Of a stretch of DNA of 64,000 nt, positions 49,215-58,907 are shown piece by piece. This stretch comes from Caldalkalibacillus uzonensis. GTDB taxonomy: Bacteria > Bacillota > Bacilli > Caldalkalibacillales > Caldalkalibacillaceae. The position numbers were made by a program, and so were the translations under genes. How positions within the stretch are numbered: the first letter of the stretch is position 1; each line of letters opens with the position of its first letter. The stretch lies in the NCBI RefSeq assembly GCF_030814135.1, contig NZ_JAUSUQ010000007.1, positions 141,819-205,818 on the forward strand, written 5' to 3'. The notes below the pieces were generated by a model that was given only the letters and a program-made list of their open reading frames with translations, made no database searches and had not been told where the DNA came from.

Positions 49215-49994
49215 ATGTTTGACTTGCATAGTCATATCTTGCCTGGCGTTGATGATGGTGCCCAAAGTTTGACAGACAGCTTCGCCCTGGCCAAGGAAGC
49301 AGTGGAAAACGGCATTTCAACTGTATTTGCCACACCCCATCACTTGAATGGTGTGTATACCAATCACAAGCAAGATGTGCTGGATCTTGTCGATTATTTG
49401 CAAGCCGAGATTGACAAACAGGGCATTCCCTTAACGATTCTTCCTGGACAGGAAGTACATATCTACGGGGAGATCGTCAAAGACTTGCAGCTGAACACCT
49501 TGCTAACTTACAATGATCAGCAAAAATATCTGCTGCTGGAATTGCCTTATGACCATGTTCCTGCCTTTGTTGACAGAGTGATTTACGAGATTCTCTTGCA
49601 GGGCATTATTCCGATTATTCCCCATCCTGAACGTAATCGGAAGATTCGGGAACATCCGGATCTTTTGTACAAGATGGTCAAGCAAGGAGCCATGTCCCAG
49701 ATCACGGCGGCCAGTCTGGTTGGGAAGTTTGGCTCAGAAGTACAGAAATTCTCTTTACAATGCATTGAGCATGGCTTGGCCCATGTGATCGCCTCAGATG
49801 CCCACCGGGCCAGAAAACGGGGGTTCCATATACAGGAGGCGTATCAAGAGCTGGATCGTGAGTTTGGCCCCCAAGTGGTCTATGATTTTAAGCAGGCTGC
49901 CGAGAAGATAGGCCAAGGTCAGGAACTCTACGTAGAACCTCCGCAACGGATTCAAACCAAAAGGTCCTGGTTTGGCTGGCTGAAGCGGAAGTAA
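49215..49994 (+). CDS. Protein-tyrosine-phosphatase, PHP type (YwqE/CapC)
   Basis: A 259-residue manganese-dependent PHP phosphatase that removes phosphate from the BY-kinase. ATG 49215 with GGGGTGG upstream. Metal ligands are in DLHSHILPGVDDG, FATPHHL, GQEVHIYGE, IPHPERNR and IASDAHR. The basic C-terminus (RSWFGWLKRK) is usual. It has its own promoter, separate from the kinase gene. Confidence 0.93.
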   Translation: MFDLHSHILPGVDDGAQSLTDSFALAKEAVENGISTVFATPHHLNGVYTNHKQDVLDLVDYLQAEIDKQGIPLTILPGQEVHIYGEIVKDLQLNTLLTYNDQQKYLLLELPYDHVPAFVDRVIYEILLQGIIPIIPHPERNRKIREHPDLLYKMVKQGAMSQITAASLVGKFGSEVQKFSLQCIEHGLAHVIASDAHRARKRGFHIQEAYQELDREFGPQVVYDFKQAAEKIGQGQELYVEPPQRIQTKRSWFGWLKRK

Positions 49995-50004
49995 CCTAGA
50001 AGGA

Positions 50005-50140
50005 TAGAAAAGACGTTAAGGATAGAAGGGTAAGGCCTGCTGTACCCTTATCACTGCAGGCACTCGGCCACGCTGTGGGTTGAATCCGGGCGGGCTCAAC
50101 CTTAGGCGCAAGTCGCCAAGGGTGTGGTTAGGGGATTAAA
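50005..50140 (+). promoter_or_regulatory. Structured RNA, probable EAR (eps-associated) antitermination element
   Basis: A GC-rich folded stretch in an otherwise AT-rich gap. AAGGGTA (50026-50032) pairs with TACCCTT (50043-50049); CCTGC in its loop (50036-50040) pairs with GCAGG (50056-50060), a pseudoknot. CCACGC (50068-50073) closes with GTGTGG (50122-50127) over two hairpins, GGTTGA/TCAACC (50078-50083, 50096-50101) and GGCG/CGCC (50105-50108, 50114-50117). The location inside an EPS operon and the pseudoknotted multi-helix plan fit the EAR/epsC RNA of Bacillales, which lets RNA polymerase read through later terminators. I have no alignment; the identity is inferred. Confidence 0.6.
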
Positions 50141-50153
50141 TTCCCTAAAGAGT

Positions 50154-50210
50154 CTTTAGTTATGTTGCTTGGTAAGGCAGTGTAACTAAGGGCTTTTATA
50201 CTTTTTTAGC
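50154..50210 (+). terminator. Terminator between the structured RNA and galU
   Basis: TTAGTTA (50156-50162)/TAACTAA (50183-50189) extended inward with wobble pairs to TGC/GCA, 8-base loop; T-rich stretch (CTTTTATACTTTTTT) follows. It lies inside the operon, just where an antiterminator would act. Confidence 0.65.
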
Positions 50211-50256
50211 ATGGCTAATAAATCGATAATAAACACTATTGGAGGGGCGGTAGGTT

Positions 50257-51144
50257 TTGAAAAAAGTACGCAAAGCTATTATACCGGCAGCAGGTTTGGG
50301 CACACGCTTCCTGCCAGCAACAAAAGCGATGCCGAAAGAGATGTTACCGATTGTAGATAAACCCACCATTCAATACATAGTAGAAGAAGCCGTAGCCTCC
50401 GGAATTGAGGATATTATTATTGTCACCGGTAAAGGGAAACGGGCCATAGAGGATCACTTTGACCATGCCTTTGAATTGGAGCAAAATCTGCTTAAAAAGC
50501 AAAAGTTTGATTTGTTAGAAGAAGTACAACATGCATCAAATTTGGTTGACATTCATTATATTCGTCAAAAAGAGCCAAAAGGTTTGGGTCACGCAGTATG
50601 GTGTGCGAGAAAATTTATTGGAGATGAACCGTTTGCTGTTTTATTAGGTGATGATATTGTTCAAGCGGAAACACCTTGTTTGAAGCAATTAATCGATGAG
50701 TTTGAGAAAACACAGTATTCCATCATTGGAGTTCAAACTGTGCCGGAAAATCAGACTCATCGCTATGGTATTGTGGAATACTCATCTCAAAACGGAAGAG
50801 TATATGAGGTTTCCAATATGGTAGAGAAACCTCCGAAGGGAACAGCACCTTCTAATTTAGCTATTATGGGAAGATACATTTTAACACCTGAGATTTTTAC
50901 ATACTTAGACCAGCATGAAATTGGTGCCGGCGGCGAGATTCAGCTGACGGATGCGATTCAAAAATTAAACAAGACTCAGAAGGTTTATGCTTATAACTTT
51001 GAAGGTAAACGCTATGATGTTGGGGAGAAGTTAGGTTTTATTCAGACTACCATTGAGATGGCGTTACAAAACAAAGATTTAAGAAACAGTCTTCTGAAAA
51101 TCTTAGAAGATGTTTTAAATAGAGAGAAGGTAGAGAAGTTATAG
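50257..51144 (+). CDS. galU: UTP-glucose-1-phosphate uridylyltransferase
   Basis: Makes UDP-glucose from UTP and glucose-1-P. 295 residues; TTG 50257 with GGAGGGGCGG upstream. Motifs: [21 protein letters not shown] split over the signature, LGDDIV, NMVEKP, and [10 protein letters not shown]. First gene of the AT-rich part of the EPS locus. Confidence 0.95.
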   Translation: MKKVRKAIIPAAGLGTRFLPATKAMPKEMLPIVDKPTIQYIVEEAVASGIEDIIIVTGKGKRAIEDHFDHAFELEQNLLKKQKFDLLEEVQHASNLVDIHYIRQKEPKGLGHAVWCARKFIGDEPFAVLLGDDIVQAETPCLKQLIDEFEKTQYSIIGVQTVPENQTHRYGIVEYSSQNGRVYEVSNMVEKPPKGTAPSNLAIMGRYILTPEIFTYLDQHEIGAGGEIQLTDAIQKLNKTQKVYAYNFEGKRYDVGEKLGFIQTTIEMALQNKDLRNSLLKILEDVLNREKVEKL

Positions 51145-51159
51145 AGGAGAGATTTAAAA

Positions 51160-51852
51160 ATGCACCCTTCAAAAGCAAGTGCTTATAATCATATTCGAAA
51201 AGATGAAATAGAACAACCAAAAGAAATTATCGTAGTTAACGATAGTAAACTGTATCTAATCAGTAAAAGGATATTAGATGTGTGTGGATCATTAATAGGT
51301 TTAATACTGCTTGTACCATTGTTTGTTACAGTTTCAACTCTTATCAAAGTAGAGGATCCAAAAGGTTCTGTCTTTTTTAAACAAAAACGTGTTGGTAAGA
51401 ATGGAAAAGAGTTTTACATGTACAAGTTTCGTTCTATGGTAACAAATGCTGAAGAACTCCTTGATTCGCTAATGCACCGTAATGAAACAACGGGTCCAAT
51501 GTTTAAAATAAAAGATGACCCTCGTATAACAAAAGTAGGAAAGTTTATCAGAAAAACAAGTATTGATGAACTTCCTCAATTGTGGAATGTTTTAAAAGGA
51601 GATATGAGTTTAGTTGGTCCTCGCCCTCCTTTACCAAGAGAGGTTAAAGAATATACAGATAATGATAAGCAACGTTTACTCGTAACACCAGGTTGTACAG
51701 GGCTATGGCAAATTAGTGGGCGGAGCGAAATTGGTTTTAAAGAGATGGTTGAGTTAGACTTGAAGTATATATCCAATAGAAGCTTATATATGGATATTAA
51801 AATAATCATTAAAACCATAGTGATAATATTAACTGGTAAAGGAGCTTACTAA
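51160..51852 (+). CDS. Initiating sugar-phosphate transferase (polyprenyl glycosylphosphotransferase)
   Basis: Loads the first sugar-phosphate onto undecaprenyl phosphate. 230 residues with one membrane re-entrant helix (LIGLILLVPLFVTVS) and the catalytic domain: FKQKRVGKNGKEFYMYKFRSM split by the catalytic region, then DPRITKVGKFIRKTSIDELPQ and MSLVGPRPPLPREV. It lacks the multi-helix N-terminus of WbaP types, like EpsL/WcaJ-core enzymes. The sugar (Gal, Glc or GalNAc-P) is not readable. Confidence 0.9.
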   Translation: MHPSKASAYNHIRKDEIEQPKEIIVVNDSKLYLISKRILDVCGSLIGLILLVPLFVTVSTLIKVEDPKGSVFFKQKRVGKNGKEFYMYKFRSMVTNAEELLDSLMHRNETTGPMFKIKDDPRITKVGKFIRKTSIDELPQLWNVLKGDMSLVGPRPPLPREVKEYTDNDKQRLLVTPGCTGLWQISGRSEIGFKEMVELDLKYISNRSLYMDIKIIIKTIVIILTGKGAY

Positions 51853-51964
51853 TAACAATCTTTTTTTGGTTCCCCATCTTATCTAAATCTAATCATATCA
51901 AACATTTATTAAACATTTGTTAATTCATTGTTAAAAAATCATTAAATTAAACAAGGGAAAGGCT

Positions 51965-53317
51965 ATGCTAAAAAGTATATTTAAGCTATTAAGTAATAGT
52001 ATGCTATATAACGCAACCTATTCGTTTCTAATTAAAGCAATTGGTGCCGCTTTAGGCTTTTTTTTAAATATATTATTAGCCCGTATATTAGGTGCGGAAG
52101 GGATAGGGATTTATTTCTTAGCAATTTCTATCATAACCGTGTGTACTGTCATAACACGGTTAGGATTAGATAATGCGTTATTAAGATATACGTCTCTTTG
52201 CTATTCAAATAATGATTGGCAGGGTATAAAGGGACTTTATAAGCTAATGTTAAAGATCACAACTTTTTCTTCGATATTGGTAACTTTAATTATGATCTTT
52301 ATTTCAGATTATACATCTATGTGGATTTTTAATGAACCTGAGCTAGGATTTGTTCTTAAGATAATGTCGTTGTCTATTTTGCCAGTTTCATTAATTAATC
52401 TATATGCTGAAGTTTTAAAAGGGCTAAATAAAATAAAAACAGGAATGTTTTTACAAAGTGTTTCGCTCCCTTTGATTAATGTTATCTTAATAATGATTTG
52501 CTATACAATTATAAATATTAACGTTAACCATATTGTGCTCATCTATGCTATTACAGCGTTTATAACATTATGTATGTGTGAGTTAATATGGTTAAAGAGT
52601 TTACCTCAATTTGTTAGGAAAATAAACGGTTTTTTTAATAGGGATGAATTATTACAAACCAGTATTCCGCTAATGTGGGTGGCTTCGCTTAATCTAGTCC
52701 TAAGCTTCATGGATACGTTTATGTTAGGCTGGTTAGGGACTTCAGAAGATGTGGGGATCTATAATATAGCTGCTAAATTGGCGTTTTTAAGTAGTATGAT
52801 TTTAATAGCAGTTAACGGAGTTTTGAGCCAAAAATTTGCAGTGTTTTGGGGAAAGCAGAAGTATCAAGCACTTGAAAAACTAGCTCAATTAAGTACTATG
52901 GTAATGTCAGTAATTTCTTTTGTTATTTTACTTGTGTTTTTGTTTTTTAATAAACCTATACTTTCACTATTTGGTCCTAATTTTATAGACGGAACTTATG
53001 CTTTAGTTATATTAGCAATTGGTCAATTTGTCACATTATCAACTGGTCCTGTGGCTTCACTCCTAATGATGACAGGTTATGGAAGATTCCATAGGAATAA
53101 TGTGCTATTAAGTGCATTTGTTAATTTAATTTTAAACTTATGTTTGATACCCATATATGGGATAAATGGTGCCGCTGTTGCAACAGCAATATCATTAATG
53201 GTGAAAAACGTTTTAGCGGTTATTTTTGTTAAGAAAGAATTAAAAATAAATGTCTTTGATAAATGGATATCAATATTAAAAAATGGTTGGTGTTATTATT
53301 ATGGGCGCAAGAAGTGA
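51965..53317 (+). CDS. Polysaccharide repeat-unit flippase (Wzx/MATE-like)
   Basis: A 450-residue membrane protein with about 12-14 helices, starting in YSFLIKAIGAALGFFLNILLARILGAEGIG, the usual opening of the polysaccharide biosynthesis family. It would move lipid-linked repeats to the outer leaflet. It is strongly AT-rich in codon use. The 3' end overlaps the next gene by 17 bases. Confidence 0.88.
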   Translation: MLKSIFKLLSNSMLYNATYSFLIKAIGAALGFFLNILLARILGAEGIGIYFLAISIITVCTVITRLGLDNALLRYTSLCYSNNDWQGIKGLYKLMLKITTFSSILVTLIMIFISDYTSMWIFNEPELGFVLKIMSLSILPVSLINLYAEVLKGLNKIKTGMFLQSVSLPLINVILIMICYTIININVNHIVLIYAITAFITLCMCELIWLKSLPQFVRKINGFFNRDELLQTSIPLMWVASLNLVLSFMDTFMLGWLGTSEDVGIYNIAAKLAFLSSMILIAVNGVLSQKFAVFWGKQKYQALEKLAQLSTMVMSVISFVILLVFLFFNKPILSLFGPNFIDGTYALVILAIGQFVTLSTGPVASLLMMTGYGRFHRNNVLLSAFVNLILNLCLIPIYGINGAAVATAISLMVKNVLAVIFVKKELKINVFDKWISILKNGWCYYYGRKK

Positions 53318-54467
53318 ATTACATTTGTTTATAATTTGGGAAAATGCAAGATACAAAGAAAATAAGATTATAGAGGATATAAACCATAAGTTAAAAATAT
53401 TAAACATTTATGAAATTAAATGGAGCCCAGGTAATTTTGCTAAAAATTTATCTCGCTTTTATGGCACAAAGTTACCTGACGGTTCTTTTAAAGAAAAACA
53501 TTGTGGGAGAGGGCCCTTTTTATTAATTATTGTTGAAGATACTAATCCTAAATATAGAAAAAGAAATACATCAAGGGGTACAGAAATAGTAAATATAAAT
53601 ATGTTCGATGCAAAATCAACATATAGGGATTGGACAGGCGGTGGACACAAAATACATGCTACTAATTCAATTCAAGAAACAAATCATGACTTAACTTTGC
53701 TGCTAGGAAAAAATGCAGAGGATTATAAAAAGGATTATAACACGGAATGGAACGGAGAAATTACGAAACTTCAAGAAGATATTATCGGCGCTAATGGGTG
53801 GGACAATATACAACAACTCTTTTATGTGTTGAATAATACAGTTAATTATGTAGTATTAAGGAACTTTGAATGTTTGCCGGAACAGTACAATATGAAGAAT
53901 CATGGAGATATTGATTTATTAACGGATAATTACTATGATTTATGTTGGATTACTAACGCAAAGAAAGTATTTAAACCGAAGTACAGAGTTCATTATAAAG
54001 TAAATATAGGTGGTGAGGAGGTTTACTTTGATTTTCGGTATCTAGGTGATAATTATTATGATATCAATTGGCAAAAGAAAATATTAAGTAATAAAGTATT
54101 GATGAAAAACTGTTTCTATGCACCAGATTATGTTAATTATTTTTACTCATTGTTATACCATGTAATTGTACACAAAAAAACGGTAGCAGATGATTATGCA
54201 GAAAGACTGTGGTTGATGAGTCAGCAAATATTAAACAAAGAGTATGATTATACCTACTTTAAAAATATTAACTTTCTAAAGAGTATATTAGATAGTTTTA
54301 TGATAAAGAATAACTATCAATATAAAGAACCTGTGGATCGATCTGTATATTTTAATAACAATTTAATTAAAATAAGGATATCATTAGGAAGAAAGCTTCA
54401 AGAAAAACTCATTATTCCTATTAAAAGACGTCTAAAACCTGTCAAGCAATTGATCATTAAAGACTGA
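53301..54467 (+). CDS. Unknown EPS-locus protein with nucleotidyltransferase-like DxD region
   Basis: A 388-residue soluble protein I do not recognise as a named enzyme. ATG 53301 (GGTTGGTG 8 bases upstream) is preferred; ATG 53283 is also in frame. The N-terminal half has a striking polar segment NTSRGTEIVNINMFDAK...YRDWTGGGHKIHATN (about 89-122) followed by NHDLTLLLG. The C-terminal half has VVLRNFECLP and NHGDIDLLTD (about 201-210), which looks like a nucleotidyltransferase-fold metal site (D-x-D). It is tightly linked to a kinase-like gene 14 bases downstream. A role in making or attaching a phospho-substituent is a guess. Confidence 0.55.
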   Translation: MGARSELHLFIIWENARYKENKIIEDINHKLKILNIYEIKWSPGNFAKNLSRFYGTKLPDGSFKEKHCGRGPFLLIIVEDTNPKYRKRNTSRGTEIVNINMFDAKSTYRDWTGGGHKIHATNSIQETNHDLTLLLGKNAEDYKKDYNTEWNGEITKLQEDIIGANGWDNIQQLFYVLNNTVNYVVLRNFECLPEQYNMKNHGDIDLLTDNYYDLCWITNAKKVFKPKYRVHYKVNIGGEEVYFDFRYLGDNYYDINWQKKILSNKVLMKNCFYAPDYVNYFYSLLYHVIVHKKTVADDYAERLWLMSQQILNKEYDYTYFKNINFLKSILDSFMIKNNYQYKEPVDRSVYFNNNLIKIRISLGRKLQEKLIIPIKRRLKPVKQLIIKD

Positions 54468-54481
54468 TTATGGTGGGTATT

Positions 54482-55291
54482 ATGAAGTATAAAACTTTAA
54501 ATGATATAAAAACAATAATTGCGACAAAAAAGGGTGTGCTAAAAGAAAATTTTAAGTCAGCATTGTGGTATGTAACAAAATACAAAGGTTTTAGAAGAGA
54601 CTTAAGTCAAAAATTTGGTATAGAAAATATAAGACCATATAAATTCTTATCTTGGCATCATAATTGTAATTACTTTATAGGAGAAAAACCAAATAAGGAA
54701 AAAATATTTATAAAAACAGGGGGGATTTTCAATTTAATTCAACGTGAATTTGAAGTTATTAATTATATCTCTAATTATGATCCATTATTTTATAAACAAC
54801 ACCTTCCTCAGGTAGAACTTATCGGAGAATGCTGCGGTGAAAGTTTTATAGCTGTTAAATTTATAGAAGGAAAAACATTAGATAAAATGCTTAAGGAACA
54901 CATAATAACAACAAGTCAGAAAAAGATGCTATTAGAACAATTTATCGAGAGCATAAACTTATTGCATTCAGTTGGTATAGTACATCGTGATATACGACCG
55001 GCTAATATCATAATAACTGGCAAAGAGAAATTAAATCTTGTAGTAATTGATTTTGCCTTTTCTGTTAGCGTTGAATCCAATAGATTTCCAGAAACAGAAT
55101 ATGTCAAGAAAAATAAAAGATACATATATCATTTGGGTGATGGTTTTAATCCTAGTTTGCTTACTTGGGACGATGCCTATTCGTTTAGAAAAATAGCTTT
55201 ATTATTTGGTAATGATTTCAGAGAGGAATACTCCGCACTATTTAAGTCTATTGAGGAGAAGATAGGTAAATTAGTATATAAATTTCATTAA
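54482..55291 (+). CDS. Small protein-kinase-fold enzyme of the EPS locus
   Basis: A 269-residue kinase-like protein. The ATP-binding Lys is probably K78 (IFIKTGG), the catalytic loop is HRDIRPANI (168-176) and the metal motif is DFA (190-192) instead of DFG. This is the style of LPS/Kdo kinases, RIO-like and small-molecule kinases rather than classical Ser/Thr receptors; there is no membrane helix. ATG 54482 is taken; ATG 54470 is in frame. Paired with the preceding unknown gene and within a polysaccharide operon, it may phosphorylate a sugar or polyol. Confidence 0.7.
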   Translation: MKYKTLNDIKTIIATKKGVLKENFKSALWYVTKYKGFRRDLSQKFGIENIRPYKFLSWHHNCNYFIGEKPNKEKIFIKTGGIFNLIQREFEVINYISNYDPLFYKQHLPQVELIGECCGESFIAVKFIEGKTLDKMLKEHIITTSQKKMLLEQFIESINLLHSVGIVHRDIRPANIIITGKEKLNLVVIDFAFSVSVESNRFPETEYVKKNKRYIYHLGDGFNPSLLTWDDAYSFRKIALLFGNDFREEYSALFKSIEEKIGKLVYKFH

Positions 55292-55308
55292 TCTGGGAGT
55301 GTTGTTGC

Positions 55309-56211
55309 ATGAAAGGAATTATTTTAGCTGGTGGTAGTGGCACTAGATTGTATCCGCTAACTAAGGCTATTTCAAAGCAATTGTTACCCGTATATGATAA
55401 GCCAATGATTTATTATCCATTGTCTGTTTTAATGTTAGCGGGAATAAGGGAAATTTTAATTATATCAACTCCAGAAGATACCTCTAGATTCCAACAATTA
55501 CTTGGAGATGGCTCAGACCTGGGACTTTCTCTGGAATATGCAATACAACCATCTCCAGATGGATTAGCCCAAGCTTTTTTAATCGGAGAAGCTTTTATTG
55601 GTAAGGATAACGTCGCTTTAATCTTAGGAGATAATATATTTTACGGTCATGGGTTTACCAAAATATTAGAGCGGGCGGTCTCAAGAAAATTTGGAGCTAC
55701 TATATTCGGCTATAATGTAAAGGATCCTCAGCGCTTCGGAGTGGTTGAATTTGATAAGCATGGCAAGGTTATTTCTATTGAAGAAAAACCAGATGTACCT
55801 AAGTCATCTTATGCAGTGACCGGTCTCTATTTTTACGACAAACGTGTTGTTGATATAGCAAAGCAAATAAAGCCTTCATCTCGTGGAGAGCTGGAAATTA
55901 CGGATGTTAATAAAGCCTATTTAGAATTAGGAGAACTTCATGTTGAGTTACTTGGACGGGGCTTTGCCTGGTTGGATACAGGAACTCATGAATCTTTGTT
56001 GGAAGCGTCAATGTTTATTGAAACAGTAGAAAAACGGCAAAGTTTGAAAGTTGCCTGTCTTGAAGAAATAGCATTTAGAAAGGGTTATATATCTAAGGAG
56101 CAGTTACTTGAACTGGCCGTCCCCCTTCAAAAAACAGAGTACGGAAAGTATCTATTACAGATAGCAAATTTAGAAACTGGTACAATAAATGAAGAAGGAG
56201 TATTAACATGA
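55309..56211 (+). CDS. rmlA: Glucose-1-phosphate thymidylyltransferase
   Basis: First step of dTDP-L-rhamnose synthesis. 300 residues: [22 protein letters not shown] in two parts, [30 protein letters not shown] and [10 protein letters not shown]. All catalytic residues are kept. Confidence 0.96.
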   Translation: MKGIILAGGSGTRLYPLTKAISKQLLPVYDKPMIYYPLSVLMLAGIREILIISTPEDTSRFQQLLGDGSDLGLSLEYAIQPSPDGLAQAFLIGEAFIGKDNVALILGDNIFYGHGFTKILERAVSRKFGATIFGYNVKDPQRFGVVEFDKHGKVISIEEKPDVPKSSYAVTGLYFYDKRVVDIAKQIKPSSRGELEITDVNKAYLELGELHVELLGRGFAWLDTGTHESLLEASMFIETVEKRQSLKVACLEEIAFRKGYISKEQLLELAVPLQKTEYGKYLLQIANLETGTINEEGVLT

Positions 56212-56753
56212 AAATAATCCCTTCAAAGTTTGAAGGTGTAGTTATCATTGAGCCGGATGTCTATGTTGACCATCGGGGTTTTTTTATGGAAAGCTATAAT
56301 GATAAAAAATATAAAGAGAGTGGTTTGGAATATCATTGGGTCCAGGATAACCATTCTCTATCTGTTCAGGCAGGCGTGATTAGAGGGCTACATTACCAGT
56401 TAAACCCCAAAGCACAATCTAAACTGGTAAGAGTAGCGACTGGTGCCATTTTCGATGTAGTAGTTGATATTCGTAAATCTTCACCTACGTTTGGTCAATG
56501 GATTGGAGTTATATTAAGTGAATCAAATAAGCGTCAACTTCTTGTACCCAAAGGATTTGCTCATGGCTTTTGTACGCTTGTACCAAATACACAGGTTCTG
56601 TATAAAGTAGATGAGTATTACTCTCCTGAACATGATCGTGGAATAAACTGGAATGATCCTGATATTGGTATTGATTGGCCCACTTCAACACCAATTTTGT
56701 CTGAAAAAGATAAAATTCATCCGTTTCTGAAAGACGCAGAGATTAATTTTTAA
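56208..56753 (+). CDS. rmlC: dTDP-4-dehydrorhamnose 3,5-epimerase
   Basis: Third step of dTDP-L-rhamnose synthesis, 181 residues. Cupin fold with the catalytic His in IRGLHYQ and Tyr in the C-terminal half; [19 protein letters not shown] and VPKGFAHGF are typical. 4-base ATGA overlap with rmlA. Confidence 0.95.
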   Translation: MKIIPSKFEGVVIIEPDVYVDHRGFFMESYNDKKYKESGLEYHWVQDNHSLSVQAGVIRGLHYQLNPKAQSKLVRVATGAIFDVVVDIRKSSPTFGQWIGVILSESNKRQLLVPKGFAHGFCTLVPNTQVLYKVDEYYSPEHDRGINWNDPDIGIDWPTSTPILSEKDKIHPFLKDAEINF

Positions 56754-56767
56754 TAGGGGAGTCGAAA

Positions 56768-57787
56768 ATGAATATTCTTGTAACCGGAGGAGCAGGTTTT
56801 ATTGGCAGTAATTTTGTTAGGTATATGCTAGATAAATATAAAGACTACACTATTGTTAATGTGGACTTGCTTACTTATGCAGGTAACTTGGAAAACTTAA
56901 AAGATGTTGAAAATAATCCCAACTATCATTTTGTCAAGGGTGATATATGTAACAAAGAATTATTATCTTACCTAGTAAAACAGTTTGATATAGATGTTAT
57001 CGTTAATTTTGCGGCAGAGTCACATGTTGACCGCAGTATTACTCAACCTCATATTTTTGTAAAAACTAACGTGTTTGGAACACAAACTTTGTTAGAAGTT
57101 GCTCACGAACAGAGAGTGGAGAAATTTGTTCAGATATCTACTGATGAAGTGTATGGAACATTAGGTGAACACGGCTATTTTACTGAAACTACACCTTTGG
57201 CCCCAAATAGCCCTTATTCAGCGAGCAAAGCTGCTGCTGACTTGATAGTACGTTCATACTTTGAAACATTTAAACTAGATGTGAACATTACGCGTTGTTC
57301 AAATAATTATGGTCCTTTTCAATTCCCTGAAAAATTAATCCCTCTTATGATTTCTAATGCGTTGGAAAACCAAAAACTTCCAGTTTACGGGGATGGAAAA
57401 AATATACGTGATTGGCTTCATGTTAATGATCATTGTTCTGCAGTTGATTTAGTTATTCATTATGGACAGCCGGGAGAAATATATAATATTGGTGGGCATA
57501 ATGAGCGTGAAAATATTGAGGTTGTAGAACTTATTCTTGAAAAACTAAATAAGCCGAAAGCTCTTATACAATTTGTTACAGATAGACCAGGACATGATAG
57601 ACGTTATGCCATTGATCCAGCAAAAATAAAAGAACAATTAGGTTGGGAACCAAAGTATTCATTTGAAAAAGGTATTGAAGAAACAATTCAGTGGTATGTG
57701 GATAACAAAGACTGGTGGAGAAGAGTAAAATCGGGAGAATACCAGAAATACTATCAGAGACAATATGGAGAGAGACTCTATGAATAA
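56768..57787 (+). CDS. rmlB: dTDP-glucose 4,6-dehydratase
   Basis: Second step of the rhamnose pathway, 339 residues. NAD-binding GGAGFIGSNF, catalytic STDEVYG and YSASKAAAD, VTRCSNNYGP-like ITRCSNNYGPFQFPEK, and DWLHVNDHC. GGGGAG upstream. Confidence 0.96.
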   Translation: MNILVTGGAGFIGSNFVRYMLDKYKDYTIVNVDLLTYAGNLENLKDVENNPNYHFVKGDICNKELLSYLVKQFDIDVIVNFAAESHVDRSITQPHIFVKTNVFGTQTLLEVAHEQRVEKFVQISTDEVYGTLGEHGYFTETTPLAPNSPYSASKAAADLIVRSYFETFKLDVNITRCSNNYGPFQFPEKLIPLMISNALENQKLPVYGDGKNIRDWLHVNDHCSAVDLVIHYGQPGEIYNIGGHNERENIEVVELILEKLNKPKALIQFVTDRPGHDRRYAIDPAKIKEQLGWEPKYSFEKGIEETIQWYVDNKDWWRRVKSGEYQKYYQRQYGERLYE

Positions 57788-58637
57788 AAAAGTCTTGGTA
57801 ACTGGTGCGAACGGTCAACTAGGATATGATATGATCAAGGTGTTTAATAGTAAAGAATTTGATGTAGTAGGTTTTGGAAAAAGTGAACTGAATGTAGCCA
57901 ATCAGGATTTAGTAAATGAAATAATTTATAATGTTAAGCCTGATATTGTCATACATTGTGCAGCATACACAAACGTTGACCAAGCTGAGACTGAGCCCAA
58001 TAAGGCTTTTTTAGTCAATGCCATTGGCGCAAGGAATATAGCGGTGGCGACAGAGAGATTCGGAGCCAAATTAGTATATATTAGCACGGATTATGTATTT
58101 GACGGGCAGAAAAAAGAGCCTTATCATGAATTTGATCAACCATGCCCTATTAACATCTACGGAAAATCAAAATTAGCCGGAGAGCAATATGTACGTGATT
58201 TTCATTCTAGATATTTTATTGTCCGGACCTCATGGGTATATGGAAAAAATGGCAATAACTTTGTAAAGACTATGCTAAAACTTGCTAAAGAAAAAAAAGC
58301 CCTAAAGGTTGTCAATGACCAAAAGGGATGTCCAACTTACACTGTAGATTTAGCAAATGTCATTCTTGAGCTAGTCAGATCTGAAAAATATGGGATATAT
58401 CATGTAACCAATAGTGGTTCTTGCACATGGTATGAGTTTGCAAACACAATTTTTGAACATGCGAACATAAATGTTAATGTGGAGGCATGCACAACAAAAG
58501 ATTTTCCTAGGCCTGCTATGAGACCTGCGAACTCAATTCTTGATCATTTGAGCTTAAGATTAAATGGGTATAAGGAAGTACGTCATTGGAAAGATGCTTT
58601 ACAAGATTTTTTATTTACTGTCAAAAGTGAGGTATAA
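57780..58637 (+). CDS. rmlD: dTDP-4-dehydrorhamnose reductase
   Basis: Last step to dTDP-L-rhamnose. 285 residues from ATG 57780 (GGAGAG upstream, 8-base overlap with rmlB). NADPH motif GANGQLGYD, STDYVFDG, YGKSKLAGE, and the C-terminal FPRPAMRPANSIL region. Completes a full rmlACBD set. Confidence 0.95.
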   Translation: MNKKVLVTGANGQLGYDMIKVFNSKEFDVVGFGKSELNVANQDLVNEIIYNVKPDIVIHCAAYTNVDQAETEPNKAFLVNAIGARNIAVATERFGAKLVYISTDYVFDGQKKEPYHEFDQPCPINIYGKSKLAGEQYVRDFHSRYFIVRTSWVYGKNGNNFVKTMLKLAKEKKALKVVNDQKGCPTYTVDLANVILELVRSEKYGIYHVTNSGSCTWYEFANTIFEHANINVNVEACTTKDFPRPAMRPANSILDHLSLRLNGYKEVRHWKDALQDFLFTVKSEV

Positions 58638-58907
58638 TGAAGATAATAGGGAAACAGCTATTTATAGCTATTATCATTTTAGAAAAAGATTCATGGCTAA
58701 TTTGTATAAAAAATCCGTAGTAAATTGGCGGAACAAAGCAATACTCAATTACCCCATCATATGTTCTAAATTATTCCATGATAAAGGTATCACAAAATGT
58801 AAGCTCCATCGCTTTTTCTAATTTTTCGTTCTGCCATCCTTTCTTCTTCAAAAAGCGAATTAAGATCGCTTTTTTCAATAGCATTTTTTAACTTAGATGC
58901 GAATAGG
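58638..58907. other. Non-coding or decayed stretch between rmlD and a glycosyltransferase
   Basis: About 270 bases with no convincing intact gene. On the plus strand a 42-codon frame ends at 58821 without a ribosome site. On the minus strand about 35 codons read plausibly (SKLKNAIEKSDLNSLFEEE...) and stop near 58796, possibly the tail of a lost gene. A stem AAAAAGCGA (58850-58858)/TCGCTTTTT (58866-58874) could be a weak terminator. Confidence 0.5.

Noticed and set aside
49995..50256. c-di-AMP (ydaO) or c-di-GMP riboswitch
   Set aside because: A GGTTGAATCC piece recalls part of the ydaO motif, but the other conserved segments are absent and the helix order differs; the EAR-type element fits position and fold better.
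58564..58821. 85-codon plus-strand frame after rmlD
   Set aside because: Most overlaps rmlD in another frame; the free part has no ribosome site or recognisable feature.
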